The translations under genes were made by a program, and so were the position numbers. Source: Okibacterium sp. HSC-33S16 (GTDB lineage: Bacteria > Actinomycetota > Actinomycetes > Actinomycetales > Microbacteriaceae). From it: a stretch of 64,000 nt of DNA. This document shows, one piece after another, positions 27,245-35,280 of this stretch. Position 1 is the first letter of the stretch, and every line of letters begins with the position of its first letter. The notes under the pieces were generated by a model that was not told the DNA's origin, did no database searches, and worked only from the letters and a program-made list of their open reading frames with translations. The stretch covers positions 620,001 to 684,000 of the forward strand of contig NZ_JALJZZ010000001.1 of assembly GCF_024171565.1 (NCBI RefSeq), in the 5' to 3' direction.

Positions 27245-27287
27245 GCGATCACCCTCAGATCGCGGGGACTTTCCCAGCACAGCGTCC

Positions 27288-27293
27288 TAGGCT
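27288..27293 (+). promoter_or_regulatory. Putative -10 of leaderless membrane-protein gene
   Basis: TAGGCT, then GAGCGC and ATG 27300. The same 13 bases TAGGCTGAGCGC plus an NTG start occur before glgP (56697). Confidence 0.55.
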
Positions 27294-27299
27294 GAGCGC

Positions 27300-27797
27300 A
27301 TGATTGTACGTCGGACATTCCGGACCTGGATGTTCATCGCGTCCGTAGCCCTCCCCATCTGGCCGCTCGTCGGATGGGGGATCTTTGGCGGAGGTGGCTG
27401 GGAGTTCCTTGGCCTGGTCGTCGCCATGCCGATCCTCTTCGTCGTTCTGTTGGCCGTGTCGGCCCTCATCGCCGTGCGTCCCTCGGTGCGGCGGGAGAAA
27501 GCCGTTGCCTGGTGGGACGTCGCCGTCCTTACACTGTGGCACGCACTGATCATCGGCTTCGGGCTGTTCGGCCCGAACACATCAACCTTCGCTGTGCTTG
27601 GCGTTCTCGTCGGAATCGCCGCGTTCTGGTACGTCGTCTGGGCCTTCTTCAAGGACGCCGCCAAGCGGGCGCGCGAAACGCTCGCGGAATTCGAACAGAT
27701 GGCGACGGCGCCAACCCAGCGACGGGTCCCGCAGTCCGGACCTGGCGGCGAGAACGTCATCATCGTGCAGGAGAACCCGCAGGACGATCACCGATAG
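27300..27797 (+). CDS. Small integral membrane protein, unknown function
   Basis: 165 residues with about four membrane helices (roughly 9-26, 36-56, 75-90 and 96-115) and a hydrophilic Pro-, Gln- and Gly-containing cytosolic tail. No family is recognised. Codon use matches its neighbours and a leaderless promoter lies upstream, so it is a real gene. It stands between trmD and rplS. Confidence 0.6.
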   Translation: MIVRRTFRTWMFIASVALPIWPLVGWGIFGGGGWEFLGLVVAMPILFVVLLAVSALIAVRPSVRREKAVAWWDVAVLTLWHALIIGFGLFGPNTSTFAVLGVLVGIAAFWYVVWAFFKDAAKRARETLAEFEQMATAPTQRRVPQSGPGGENVIIVQENPQDDHR

Positions 27798-27810
27798 CGA
27801 CTCGCTCGCT

Positions 27811-27840
27811 TTGCACGTGGCATCCCTTTCATGGCAGAAT
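27811..27840 (+). promoter_or_regulatory. Candidate rplS promoter
   Basis: TTGCAC (27811-27816) and CAGAAT (27835-27840) with an 18-bp spacer. Start of transcription would be near 27847, giving a leader of about 130 nt. Confidence 0.45.
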
Positions 27841-27846
27841 AGAACA

Positions 27847-27974
27847 TTGTGCCGCGGCCGGACTCTGCCACAGGGGAGTAAGCGCCTTTCGTCTTGAATT
27901 CTCAAGGCAGCGGACACCTTTCAACTATCCCTTATGCGTAGTCGACCTGTGGCGGTTACAGAGAGCGAATTATC
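27847..27974 (+). promoter_or_regulatory. Structured rplS leader
   Basis: Long untranslated leader before rplS. GCCACAGG (27867-27874) pairs exactly with CCTGTGGC (27946-27953), closing a loop of 71 nt, and GCCGCGGC near 27851 is a local palindrome. L19 leaders regulate rplS in some Firmicutes; no match to that structure is claimed here. Confidence 0.35.
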
Positions 27975-28322
27975 ATGCACATCCTCGACAGCGTCGATGC
28001 AGCATCCCTCAAGAGCGACATCCCCGAATTCCGCGCCGGTGACACGGTCAAGGTTCACGTCAACATCGTTGAGGGCAACCGTTCTCGAATCCAGGTCTTC
28101 CAGGGCATCGTTATCGGTCGCCAGGGCGAAGGCGTCCGCGAGACCTTTGCCGTTCGCAAGGTCAGCTTCGGTGTTGGAGTCGAGCGTAAATTCCCGGTTC
28201 ACTCCCCGGTCATCGAGCAGATCGAGGTCGTCACCCACGGTGACGTTCGTCGTGCCAAGCTCTACTTCCTCCGCGAACTGCGCGGCAAGAAGGCGAAGAT
28301 CAAGGAAAAGCGCTTCAACTAA
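27975..28322 (+). CDS. rplS: 50S ribosomal protein L19
   Basis: 115 residues at the 30S-50S interface. It begins [19 protein letters not shown], then [32 protein letters not shown] and [31 protein letters not shown] (in parts). This is a standard actinobacterial L19. A long leader with its own promoter precedes it, and a large hairpin follows before lepB. Confidence 0.97.
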   Translation: MHILDSVDAASLKSDIPEFRAGDTVKVHVNIVEGNRSRIQVFQGIVIGRQGEGVRETFAVRKVSFGVGVERKFPVHSPVIEQIEVVTHGDVRRAKLYFLRELRGKKAKIKEKRFN

Positions 28323-28345
28323 GTTCGCTGCCTGAGCGAAACTAT

Positions 28346-28383
28346 CCCGAGCTCCCCACCGATAAACTGGTGGGGAGCTCGGG
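28346..28383 (+). terminator. 15-bp hairpin between rplS and lepB
   Basis: Perfect stem of 15 bp (28346-28360 with 28369-28383) and an 8-nt loop GATAAACT. No T-run follows; lepB starts 7 nt later. It could end rplS transcription without a U-tract, or limit read-through into lepB. The loop holds TAAACT, a possible -10. Confidence 0.5.
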
Positions 28384-28390
28384 CGGTTAA

Positions 28391-29140
28391 ATGACAGAAA
28401 CATCAGTGCCAGCAGACAACACCTCTGCACGGCTTCGACGGCGATCCCAGAAGAAGGGCGTTCTCCTCTTTGTAAGGGACGTTCTCGTGATCTTCCTGGT
28501 GGCGTTGCTCGTCTCCTTCCTCATCAAGACGTTCCTCGTGCGGTCGTTCTTCATTCCGTCGAGTTCGATGGAACAAACCCTGCAGATCGACGACCGCATC
28601 CTCGTGAACGAACTCGTTCCGAACCTCGTCGATCTCGAGCGCGGCGATGTCGTCGTCTTCCGCGACCCGGGCGGATGGCTGCCGCCAACAGCCGAACCGA
28701 CCCAGCCCCCGCTGGTGGCCGCCGTTGACTGGGTGCTTTCGGCCGTTGGGCTCTCCGCCTCCGACAGCGACGATCACCTCATCAAACGCGTGATCGGGCT
28801 CCCGGGGGACCATGTCGTCTGCTGCAACACGCTCGGCCAGATGAGCGTGAACGACGTGCCGCTGAACGAGCCGTACATCACCCTTCCCGCTGGCGTCACG
28901 AACGTGTCGAAGGACGCTTTCGACGTGACAGTGCCCGCGAACTCCCTGTGGGTGATGGGCGACAACCGGTACAACTCCAAGGATTCGCGGTACAACCGCC
29001 AGCAGCCGGGAAACGGCTTTGTGCCCGTGGACAACGTGGTCGGTCGTGCCTTTGTCATCAGTTGGCCGAGCGCGCATTGGAGCTGGCTCGACAACCACCC
29101 CGCCGTCTTTGCCGGCATCCGGGATGCGGACCAGCAGTGA
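28391..29140 (+). CDS. lepB: Signal peptidase I
   Basis: Membrane serine protease that cleaves signal peptides from Sec and Tat substrates. 249 residues. A cytosolic basic N-terminus is followed by one helix (about 30-48), the catalytic Ser59 in SSSMEQTL, catalytic Lys132 in LIKRVIGLPGD, and the C-terminal box VMGDNRYNSKDSRY. The order rplS-lepB-rnhB is the actinobacterial one. The stop overlaps the rnhB start by one base (TGATG). No ribosome-binding site is seen; a large hairpin ends 7 nt before the ATG. Confidence 0.95.
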   Translation: MTETSVPADNTSARLRRRSQKKGVLLFVRDVLVIFLVALLVSFLIKTFLVRSFFIPSSSMEQTLQIDDRILVNELVPNLVDLERGDVVVFRDPGGWLPPTAEPTQPPLVAAVDWVLSAVGLSASDSDDHLIKRVIGLPGDHVVCCNTLGQMSVNDVPLNEPYITLPAGVTNVSKDAFDVTVPANSLWVMGDNRYNSKDSRYNRQQPGNGFVPVDNVVGRAFVISWPSAHWSWLDNHPAVFAGIRDADQQ

Positions 29141-29784
29141 TGGCGGTGTCCGACCCGACCGATGACCTTGAGCGTGAGTTCTACTCGTCGGGCACACAGT
29201 TCGTCATTGGGTGTGACGAGGTCGGTCGGGGAGCCGTTGCCGGCCCGGTCGCTGTCGGGATGGCCGTCGTGGCCGAAACCTGTGGCAACCACCCCAAGGG
29301 ACTGCGTGATTCGAAGCTCCTGAGCCAGAAGCGCCGGGAGGAACTTGAGCCGCTGCTGCGAAAATGGGTGCTTTTTGGTGCGGTGGGAATGGCTGATGCA
29401 AGGGAGGTCGACGATCTCGGCATCACTCACTGCCTCGGCCTTGCCGGAAAACGGGCTCTCCACTCGCTTCACGCCCAGGGCGCAGACGTCTCATCGAGTG
29501 TCATCCTGCTCGACGGCAATCATGATTGGTTGAGCCCGGTACTCACGAGCCCGCTCGATATTCGCACCCGCATCAAAGCTGACCGGGATTGTGTGTCGGT
29601 TGCCGCGGCATCCGTTCTGGCAAAAGTGCACCGCGACAGCATGATGATCGCGCAGGACGCCGTGACGCCTGGCTACGGCTGGAGTGGCAACAAGGGGTAT
29701 GGCAGCGGGGAGCACCTGGACGCGATTCGGCAGCTCGGAATGACCGATTTTCACCGGAAGAGCTGGCTCGTTTCCTACGCGTAG
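29140..29784 (+). CDS. rnhB: Ribonuclease HII
   Basis: Removes ribonucleotides and RNA primers from DNA-RNA hybrids. 214 residues. The GCDEVGRGAVAGPV motif gives Asp26 and Glu27; further metal ligands are in LLDGNHDWL and RIKADRDCVSVAAASVLAKVHRD (in parts). ATG 29140 overlaps the lepB stop; earlier in-frame codons belong to lepB. The DUF2469 gene starts 12 nt downstream. Confidence 0.95.
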   Translation: MAVSDPTDDLEREFYSSGTQFVIGCDEVGRGAVAGPVAVGMAVVAETCGNHPKGLRDSKLLSQKRREELEPLLRKWVLFGAVGMADAREVDDLGITHCLGLAGKRALHSLHAQGADVSSSVILLDGNHDWLSPVLTSPLDIRTRIKADRDCVSVAAASVLAKVHRDSMMIAQDAVTPGYGWSGNKGYGSGEHLDAIRQLGMTDFHRKSWLVSYA

Positions 29785-29796
29785 GATGGACTCACC

Positions 29797-30120
29797 ATGG
29801 AAGAAGACGAGTTCGAGGACTACGACCGCGAGGTCGAGCTTGCCCTGTATCGCGAGTACCGAGACGTTGTTTCACAGTTCAAGTTTGTGATTGAGACGGA
29901 GCGACGGTTCTATCTGGCGAACGACGTCGACCTCGTCCGCCGCGACACGGAGCATGACTTCTATTTTGAGATCACCATGACGGATGTCTGGGTGTGGGAC
30001 GTTTACCGCTCGGATCGCTTCGTAAAGAGCGTGCGCGTTCTCACGTTCAAGGACGTCAACATCGAAGAGCTTTCGACGCGCGACTTTGAACTGCCGAAGG
30101 AACTCGCGCTCGACGAGTAG
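29797..30120 (+). CDS. DUF2469 family protein
   Basis: 107 residues, acidic, soluble. It begins MEEDEFEDYDREVELALYRE and contains FKFVIETERRFYLANDVDLV, the DUF2469 core always found after rnhB in actinobacteria (Rv2901c). Function unknown. TAGGAT (29782-29787) overlaps the rnhB stop and lies 9 nt upstream, so it may also have its own promoter. It marks the end of the conserved cluster before the accessory block. Confidence 0.85.
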   Translation: MEEDEFEDYDREVELALYREYRDVVSQFKFVIETERRFYLANDVDLVRRDTEHDFYFEITMTDVWVWDVYRSDRFVKSVRVLTFKDVNIEELSTRDFELPKELALDE

Positions 30121-30135
30121 TGTGTCGCACCCGGC

Positions 30136-32733
30136 TCAGTCGGTGCGGAGCGCGTATTCAACGGCCTCGTCGATCGACAGGCCAGGACTGGCTGTGCCTG
30201 TGGCGAGTCGCTCGCTGTTTTCAGCGGCCAGCAGGGGCGCCAGATAGCGCTCAGCGAACGAGAACCGGTTCGCGCCGGACAACCCGGTTTGCTTGCGCAA
30301 CTCGTCGGCGGCCGAAAGTAAGCGGCCGGCTCTCTTCAGGCGGCGTTCGGCCGCAGCGATGGCGGTGAGCCCCTCCAAGCCGTAGGCCACACCCTCGGCG
30401 TGCCCGATGTGCGCGGCCGTTGCCAGACTCTCTTCGAAGAGTCGGCGTGAATCGAGGGTCTTGCCGTTGACGAACTGGGCCCAGCCGAGGTGCTGCAGGG
30501 CGACGGTGGTGCCGAGGTCGTCGTGTCCCTCGCGGGTCAGGGCGAGGCTTTGCTCGAATCGTCCGATGGCGTCGGGCACCGCGTTTTGCATGAGTGCGAG
30601 GCGCCCGAGTGTGACCAGAGCCATTGCTTCACCCCAGCGATAGTCCGCGTTGTGCAGCAGCTGGACGCTGCGCTCGAGCGACTGTTGCGCGCTGAAGGTG
30701 TTCGGCTGGGTGTCGGCGACCATGGCGAGGGCAAGGAAGATTAGAGCGAAACCCTCACCAACGCTGTCGTGAATGCTGTGGAACAGATCAACCGATTCGA
30801 CAAGTCCAGGAACCACGTGGTCGTTCGCATCGTGCCAGAGCGTGATCGATCGAGTGAAGTAGAGCGCGATGGCGCGCGTGCGCTCGGTGATTGGTGTGTT
30901 CGATGCGAGTACCTCGTCCATCCACGCCCTGACTTCGCCGAGGAGACCAGCGACCCACCAGTAGATCAGGAGGCACCAGGCGAATTGGGCAATGGCATCG
31001 AAGTCTGCGGTGTCGAGGAGATACCGGGCGGCCGCTCGCAGGTTGTCGCGGTCGAGATTGAGCTGCTCGATGATGTCGTGCTGCAGAGTTCCCTCGAGGT
31101 CATCTTCGACCCGTGCCGCGACCCCGAGGTAATACCGTGCGTGTGCTGATCGCGCGGCAGTGCCGTCGCCAGAGCTGTCGAGTTGTTCGAGGGCGTATTC
31201 CCGCACGGTAGCCAGCATCGAGAAATAGGGCCGACCGCCGCGATCTGATTCGCGGACGAGGCTGTTGTCGACAAGGACCCCGAGCGCCGAAACGATGTCA
31301 TCCCCGCTTGCGTCTGACACGCCAGCCACGGATTCGACTGCCTCAAGGGAAAAGCTTCCCGCGAAGACGCCCAGGCGGGCGAGGAGTCGCTTCTCGTCGG
31401 AACCCAACAGGTTGGTACTCCACTCGATGGTGCTCCGGAGCGCTCGCTGTCGGGGCGGTAGGTCTCTCGCCCCACCGGAGAGCAGAGACAGCCGACGGTC
31501 GAGCCGTTCAAGGATGGCCGCGGGAGGGAGCAGTCGAATTCTTGCGGCCGCAAGCTCGAGAGCGAGGGGGACACCATCGAGTGCGACGCAGATTGCGGCG
31601 ATGGCGCCGACGTTGTCTGGTGTGGCTTCGAAGTCGGGCTTCACGGCACGGGCTCGCTCGACGAAGAGTGCGACCGACGCCGCGGTCATTGCTTTGCGTG
31701 GACTCAGTGACTTCGCCATAGTGGGGAGCCCAAGCGGTTCGACCTCGACGGCATGTTCTGCGGAGATTCGAAGTAGCGATCGACTGGTGACGAGGAAGGT
31801 GACGCCCGGCGCACCGGCGAGCAGGGTGCTGAGTGTCGGGGCGGCGTCGAGCACCTGCTCGAAGTTGTCGAGGACGATGAGCATGTTGCGGTCGCCAAGG
31901 GCGGTGCGGAGTTTGTCCATAACTGGTTCGTCACCGGTGTCCAGGACGCCCAGGGCCTCAGCGATGGCGTTCGGAACAAGGGCGGCGTCGCTGACGGGGG
32001 AGAGATCAACGAGGGTCACCTCAACGTGCGGGTCCGTGGCAACCCGTCGAGCAAGTTCAAGTGCGAGGCGGGTTTTGCCGATGCCGCCTGAACCGAGGAG
32101 CGTGACGAGACGAACGGGCTCTTTGCGAAGCAGCTCCTCGATCGAGGACAGCTCTGCTTCCCGGCCAATCAGCTCGGTGAGTGCCGTAGGGATGGCCCTC
32201 GAGCGCGTCGTGGTGACTGCAGGGACAGTGATGGCGTCGGTTGATGGCTGGCGGCTCTGGTCAAATCGCTCCGCCAGGAGGGTGGCAAGGTCGGCCTCGA
32301 CAAGTCGTCGAAGTTCCTGCGGTGTCGCGAATGACTTGAATGCGGCCTGGTCGTCGTCGCGCACTCGGATGAGAAGCTCGGCGAGCCGGGGCTCCCGGCC
32401 TGGGGCTGGTTCGCGGATGTAGATGAGTTCGGGCAGGTCGGTGCAGAGGTTGTACTCATCTTCAAGCCCGGACACCGACTCGCCAGGTGCCACCCACCCG
32501 TATCGCTCAGCGTAGATCCCAACGAAGATGTCACTCTGTTCCAGATAGGCCCGATACAACTCGCGCGGCGGATGCGGGCGTGCGCCCAGTTCGAACATCA
32601 CCGGTGCGAGATGCAATCGCTCGACGGCGGCGCGCACGAATTTTCGCTCGATGGCGAGTTCCTTCAGGGTGGAACTGACGAAGACTCGCAACCGTTGATC
32701 GGGTGTTCGGATACCACCCTGGGTATGCGTCAT
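30136..32733 (-). CDS. DUF4062 - STAND NTPase - TPR protein
   Basis: 865 residues. Residues 15-125 form a DUF4062 domain (RVFVSSTLKELAIER, then SDIFVGIYAERYGW and LEDEYNL), a TIR-like sensor or effector fold. A STAND NTPase follows: Walker A GSGGIGKT at 214-221, Walker B LIVLDN at 285-290, VTSR near 316 and DGVPLALELAAARIRLL at 387-403, then a winged-helix linker. The C-terminal half is helical with TPR-like repeats. No DNA-binding domain is visible, so it is not a normal SARP regulator. Proteins of this layout act as signalling switches and some STAND proteins defend against phage; the role here is unknown. No ribosome-binding site precedes ATG 32733. Confidence 0.8.
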   Translation of the reverse strand: MTHTQGGIRTPDQRLRVFVSSTLKELAIERKFVRAAVERLHLAPVMFELGARPHPPRELYRAYLEQSDIFVGIYAERYGWVAPGESVSGLEDEYNLCTDLPELIYIREPAPGREPRLAELLIRVRDDDQAAFKSFATPQELRRLVEADLATLLAERFDQSRQPSTDAITVPAVTTTRSRAIPTALTELIGREAELSSIEELLRKEPVRLVTLLGSGGIGKTRLALELARRVATDPHVEVTLVDLSPVSDAALVPNAIAEALGVLDTGDEPVMDKLRTALGDRNMLIVLDNFEQVLDAAPTLSTLLAGAPGVTFLVTSRSLLRISAEHAVEVEPLGLPTMAKSLSPRKAMTAASVALFVERARAVKPDFEATPDNVGAIAAICVALDGVPLALELAAARIRLLPPAAILERLDRRLSLLSGGARDLPPRQRALRSTIEWSTNLLGSDEKRLLARLGVFAGSFSLEAVESVAGVSDASGDDIVSALGVLVDNSLVRESDRGGRPYFSMLATVREYALEQLDSSGDGTAARSAHARYYLGVAARVEDDLEGTLQHDIIEQLNLDRDNLRAAARYLLDTADFDAIAQFAWCLLIYWWVAGLLGEVRAWMDEVLASNTPITERTRAIALYFTRSITLWHDANDHVVPGLVESVDLFHSIHDSVGEGFALIFLALAMVADTQPNTFSAQQSLERSVQLLHNADYRWGEAMALVTLGRLALMQNAVPDAIGRFEQSLALTREGHDDLGTTVALQHLGWAQFVNGKTLDSRRLFEESLATAAHIGHAEGVAYGLEGLTAIAAAERRLKRAGRLLSAADELRKQTGLSGANRFSFAERYLAPLLAAENSERLATGTASPGLSIDEAVEYALRTD

Positions 32734-32762
32734 GGGGAAAGTCTGCCGAATGCGCGGGTCGC

Positions 32763-32775
32763 GGTCTAGACCTTA
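32763..32775 (-). promoter_or_regulatory. Palindrome over the presumed STAND-gene promoter
   Basis: GGTCTAGACC (32763-32772) is a perfect 10-bp palindrome. It overlaps TAAGGT (minus strand 32775-32770), the best -10 candidate, about 30 nt before the start codon, where a repressor site would be expected. Confidence 0.3.
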
Positions 32776-32810
32776 TTTGAGGGTCGCTCAGGTTATTCGA
32801 CCGAGCGGGA

Positions 32811-33581
32811 TTACCGGGCGACTGTCAGAACCTCTGCGCCGCTCGCTGTGATTGCAATCGTGTGTTCGCTATGGGCCGTGCGGCATCCTGTGGCGCTGCG
32901 CAGGGTCCAGCCGTCGGCGTCGGTGACGAGCGCATCGGTGTCCACCATGATCCACGGTTCAAGTGCCAGCAGCAGGCCGGACCGGAGTTGATATCCGCGA
33001 CCGGGTTGACCGGTATTAGTGATGTGCGGGTCTTGATGCATCGTTGAACCGATGCCGTGCCCGCCGAACTCGGTGTTGATCGGATATCCCGCCTCGGAAA
33101 GTACCGATCCGATGGCATGCGAGATGTCGCCGATGCGTTGACCGGGCCCTGCGGCGGCGATGCCGGCAGCGAGCGCCCGTTCGGTGGCATCGATGAGGGC
33201 GGTGCTCTCGGCGGGCCGTGATTTCCCGACGATAAAGCTGATGGCGGAGTCCGCCGCGATGCCGTTCTTCGACACCGCGATGTCCAAGGTGAGCAGGTCG
33301 CCATCAGCCAGAGCGTAATCGCGCGGCAGCCCATGAAGCACGGCGTCATTGACCGACGTGCAAATGTAGTGACCGAATGGTCCACGTCCGAACGAGGGCG
33401 CATAGTCGACGTAGCACGACTCCGCATTCGCATCGGCGATCATTTTCTGTGCCCAGCGATCGATCTCCAGAAGATTGGTACCGACTCTGGTTCGGTTCTT
33501 CAGGGATTCCAGAATGGTGCCCACTAAAGCACCGGACGCCCGTGCCCGGTCCAGCTCGGCGTCGGTCAGAATTTCGATCAC
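32811..33581 (-). CDS. map: Type I methionine aminopeptidase
   Basis: Metalloprotease that removes the initiator methionine from nascent proteins. 256 residues. It begins MIEILTDAELDRARASG; HYICTSVNDAVLHGLP has the first active-site His, the metal ligands Asp100 and Asp111 lie in LLTLDIAVSKNGIAAD, and GGHGIG, ALEPWIM and SEHTIAI give the rest. GTG 33581 has AGGA upstream and is the homologous start; an in-frame TTG at 33605 falls in the ribosome-binding region. Actinobacteria usually have another map in the secY-adk region, so this may be a paralogue. It diverges from an XRE regulator across a large dyad. Confidence 0.92.
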   Translation of the reverse strand: MIEILTDAELDRARASGALVGTILESLKNRTRVGTNLLEIDRWAQKMIADANAESCYVDYAPSFGRGPFGHYICTSVNDAVLHGLPRDYALADGDLLTLDIAVSKNGIAADSAISFIVGKSRPAESTALIDATERALAAGIAAAGPGQRIGDISHAIGSVLSEAGYPINTEFGGHGIGSTMHQDPHITNTGQPGRGYQLRSGLLLALEPWIMVDTDALVTDADGWTLRSATGCRTAHSEHTIAITASGAEVLTVAR

Positions 33582-33600
33582 GTGAGTCCTCGTTTCCTCG

Positions 33601-33644
33601 ACCAATAACTATACCGGTCAGGGAATCCCGGTATTAGTATTGGT
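33601..33644. promoter_or_regulatory. Large dyad operator and divergent promoters, map / XRE gene
   Basis: Two 17-nt arms in inverted orientation, 33601-33617 and 33628-33644, separated by 10 bp. Read outward both are CCGGTAT-NNN-TATTGGT; 14 of 17 positions agree. Each arm holds a -10-like hexamer (TATAGT for map, TATTAG or TAGTAT for the XRE gene). TAGTAT ends 7 nt before ATG 33648. The 11-mer CCGGTATTAGT recurs inside map at 33010-33020, a possible auxiliary site. Confidence 0.6.
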
Positions 33645-33647
33645 GTC

Positions 33648-33950
33648 ATGGTGCGAGTCCCCCTGACATCCGATGAGGTCGAGCGCGGAAAGCGTCTCGG
33701 CGCGCTGCTGCGTCAGGCGCGTCAGCAACGCTCGATGCTTGCGGTTGCCCTCGATGCCGGGATCTCTCCCGAGACTCTCCGCAAGATCGAGTCCGGCCGA
33801 GTCGCAACTCCCGCCTTCCCAACGATCGCCGCTATCGCTGGTGTCCTCGATTTGTCTCTCGACGACGTCTGGGCGGCGATTATTCGACCGAGTGAAGGTT
33901 CTGGGCGCGACGCCTCCACTGACACAACGTCGATGCGCATCGCCTCCTGA
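33648..33950 (+). CDS. XRE-family transcriptional regulator
   Basis: 100 residues. A helix-turn-helix of the Cro/CI type fills about 13-70: RLGALLRQARQQRSMLAVAL, ISPETLRKIESGRVATPAF, AIAGVLDLSLDDVW. The C-terminal 25 residues are hydrophilic, with no second domain. It diverges from map and its ATG directly follows the right arm of the dyad, so it probably represses its own and the map promoter; this is inferred from position. No Shine-Dalgarno sequence is present, which fits a leaderless mRNA. Confidence 0.85.
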   Translation: MVRVPLTSDEVERGKRLGALLRQARQQRSMLAVALDAGISPETLRKIESGRVATPAFPTIAAIAGVLDLSLDDVWAAIIRPSEGSGRDASTDTTSMRIAS

Positions 33951-34010
33951 CTGAACGTTACCGACTCCGACTTTTTCGTGCGTCGGCGGAGCCGTGCCAC
34001 GATGGTCGTC

Positions 34011-35273
34011 ATGTCGAAGCCCGAGACCCGCGGTTCTCAGCGCACCCGAAACTATCGCCTTCGCTCCATGTCAGGGCGGGACCCGGAGGAGCGCCATCGC
34101 ACGGCCACGCCGCTTGAGTTGCTGTTTGATCTCACCTTCGTCGTCGCAATCAGTCAGGCGAGTTCGGAACTTTCCCATCTGATCGCCGAAGGACATGTGG
34201 GTTCTGCTCTTCTGTCCTTCGCCTTTTGCATGTTCGCGATCTGTTGGGCCTGGATCAACTTCTCGTGGTTTGCGTCCGCTTATGACACGGACGATTGGTT
34301 CTTTCGGATCACGACCATGGTTCAAATGGTCGGTGTGCTGATTCTGGCGCTCGGCCTGCCCGCTGTCTTCGATTCCATTGACGGCGGGCAATACGTCGAC
34401 AACCAGATCGTGGTCGCCGGCTATGTCGTCATGCGCGTTGCCATGATCGCTCAGTGGCTGAGGGCTGCTCGCGGTGACCCCGCCAGGCGCCGTGTGGTGC
34501 TCACCTACGCTGGGTTCATCACGGTGGCGCAAGTTGGATGGATCACGCTTGCCGTCGCAAATGTCTCGCTTGGGTGGTTCGGCGTGTTCGCGGTTGTGCT
34601 GTACCTCGTCGAGCTTGGTGGACCCATCACGGCTGAAACACGGTTCGGAAGCACGACCTGGCATCCGCACCACATCGCCGAACGATACGGGCTGCTCACG
34701 ATCATCGCTCTCGGCGAGGTCATTCTTGGGACCGTTGCCTCAGTGTCGGCAGTGGTCGACCTGCAGGGCTGGAGCGTTGAAGCGGTGTCTCTCGCCGTTG
34801 CAGGGATCGGGTTGGCGTTCGGATTGTGGTGGGTGTATTTCGTCTTTCCTGTCGGGGAGCTGCTTGCTCGACATCGGTCTCGGAGTTGGGGATGGGGCTA
34901 CGGGCATATTGCACTGTTCGCATCGGTCGCTGCGGTCGGCGCTGGACTTCACGTTGCGGCCTACGTCGTTGAGGGAGCTGCCCACGTGGGTGTCGTTGGC
35001 GCGATCACTGCTGTCGCTGTGCCCGTTCTGCTTTTCTGTGCGACGCTGTTTGTCCTGAGCAGCTTGCTTTTGGGCGAAGTTGCCGTATTCCAGGTGGTGC
35101 CGTTCATCGGTGCGGGCGTTCTTGCGGCAGCTGCCATGCTGCTCGCGGCTCAGGGCGTTTCGCTTGCCGTATGCCTGCTGGTCGTGACGGCTGCTCCTGC
35201 AGTGATCATCGTGGCGTTCGAGGCGGGTCTGCATCGGCGTCAAGCCGCCGCGATGAAGCGAGCACTTAGGTGA
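34011..35273 (+). CDS. LtrA-like low-temperature-requirement membrane protein
   Basis: About 420 residues with 10-12 membrane helices. The family signature TPLELLFDLTFVVAISQASSEL lies near the N-terminus, with FCMFAICWAWINFSWFAS, AERYGLLTIIALGEVILG and WWVYFVF (each in part). LtrA was named from a Listeria cold-growth mutant; its molecular function is not known. The start is uncertain: ATG 34011, ATG 34002 and GTG 33978 are all in frame and none has a clear ribosome-binding site. Its stop is 7 nt from that of the convergent fpg-like gene. Confidence 0.8.
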   Translation: MSKPETRGSQRTRNYRLRSMSGRDPEERHRTATPLELLFDLTFVVAISQASSELSHLIAEGHVGSALLSFAFCMFAICWAWINFSWFASAYDTDDWFFRITTMVQMVGVLILALGLPAVFDSIDGGQYVDNQIVVAGYVVMRVAMIAQWLRAARGDPARRRVVLTYAGFITVAQVGWITLAVANVSLGWFGVFAVVLYLVELGGPITAETRFGSTTWHPHHIAERYGLLTIIALGEVILGTVASVSAVVDLQGWSVEAVSLAVAGIGLAFGLWWVYFVFPVGELLARHRSRSWGWGYGHIALFASVAAVGAGLHVAAYVVEGAAHVGVVGAITAVAVPVLLFCATLFVLSSLLLGEVAVFQVVPFIGAGVLAAAAMLLAAQGVSLAVCLLVVTAAPAVIIVAFEAGLHRRQAAAMKRALR

Positions 35274-35280
35274 CGCCCCC

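Noticed and set aside
31265-32422. A 385-codon plus-strand frame opposite the STAND gene
   Set aside because: No start signal or domain; the minus strand carries intact Walker motifs and TPR repeats.
33010-33020. 11-mer shared by map and the map/XRE dyad taken as a dispersed repeat
   Set aside because: Only one extra copy within the coding sequence; an 11-mer match can arise by chance, so it is mentioned as a possible half-site rather than listed as a repeat.
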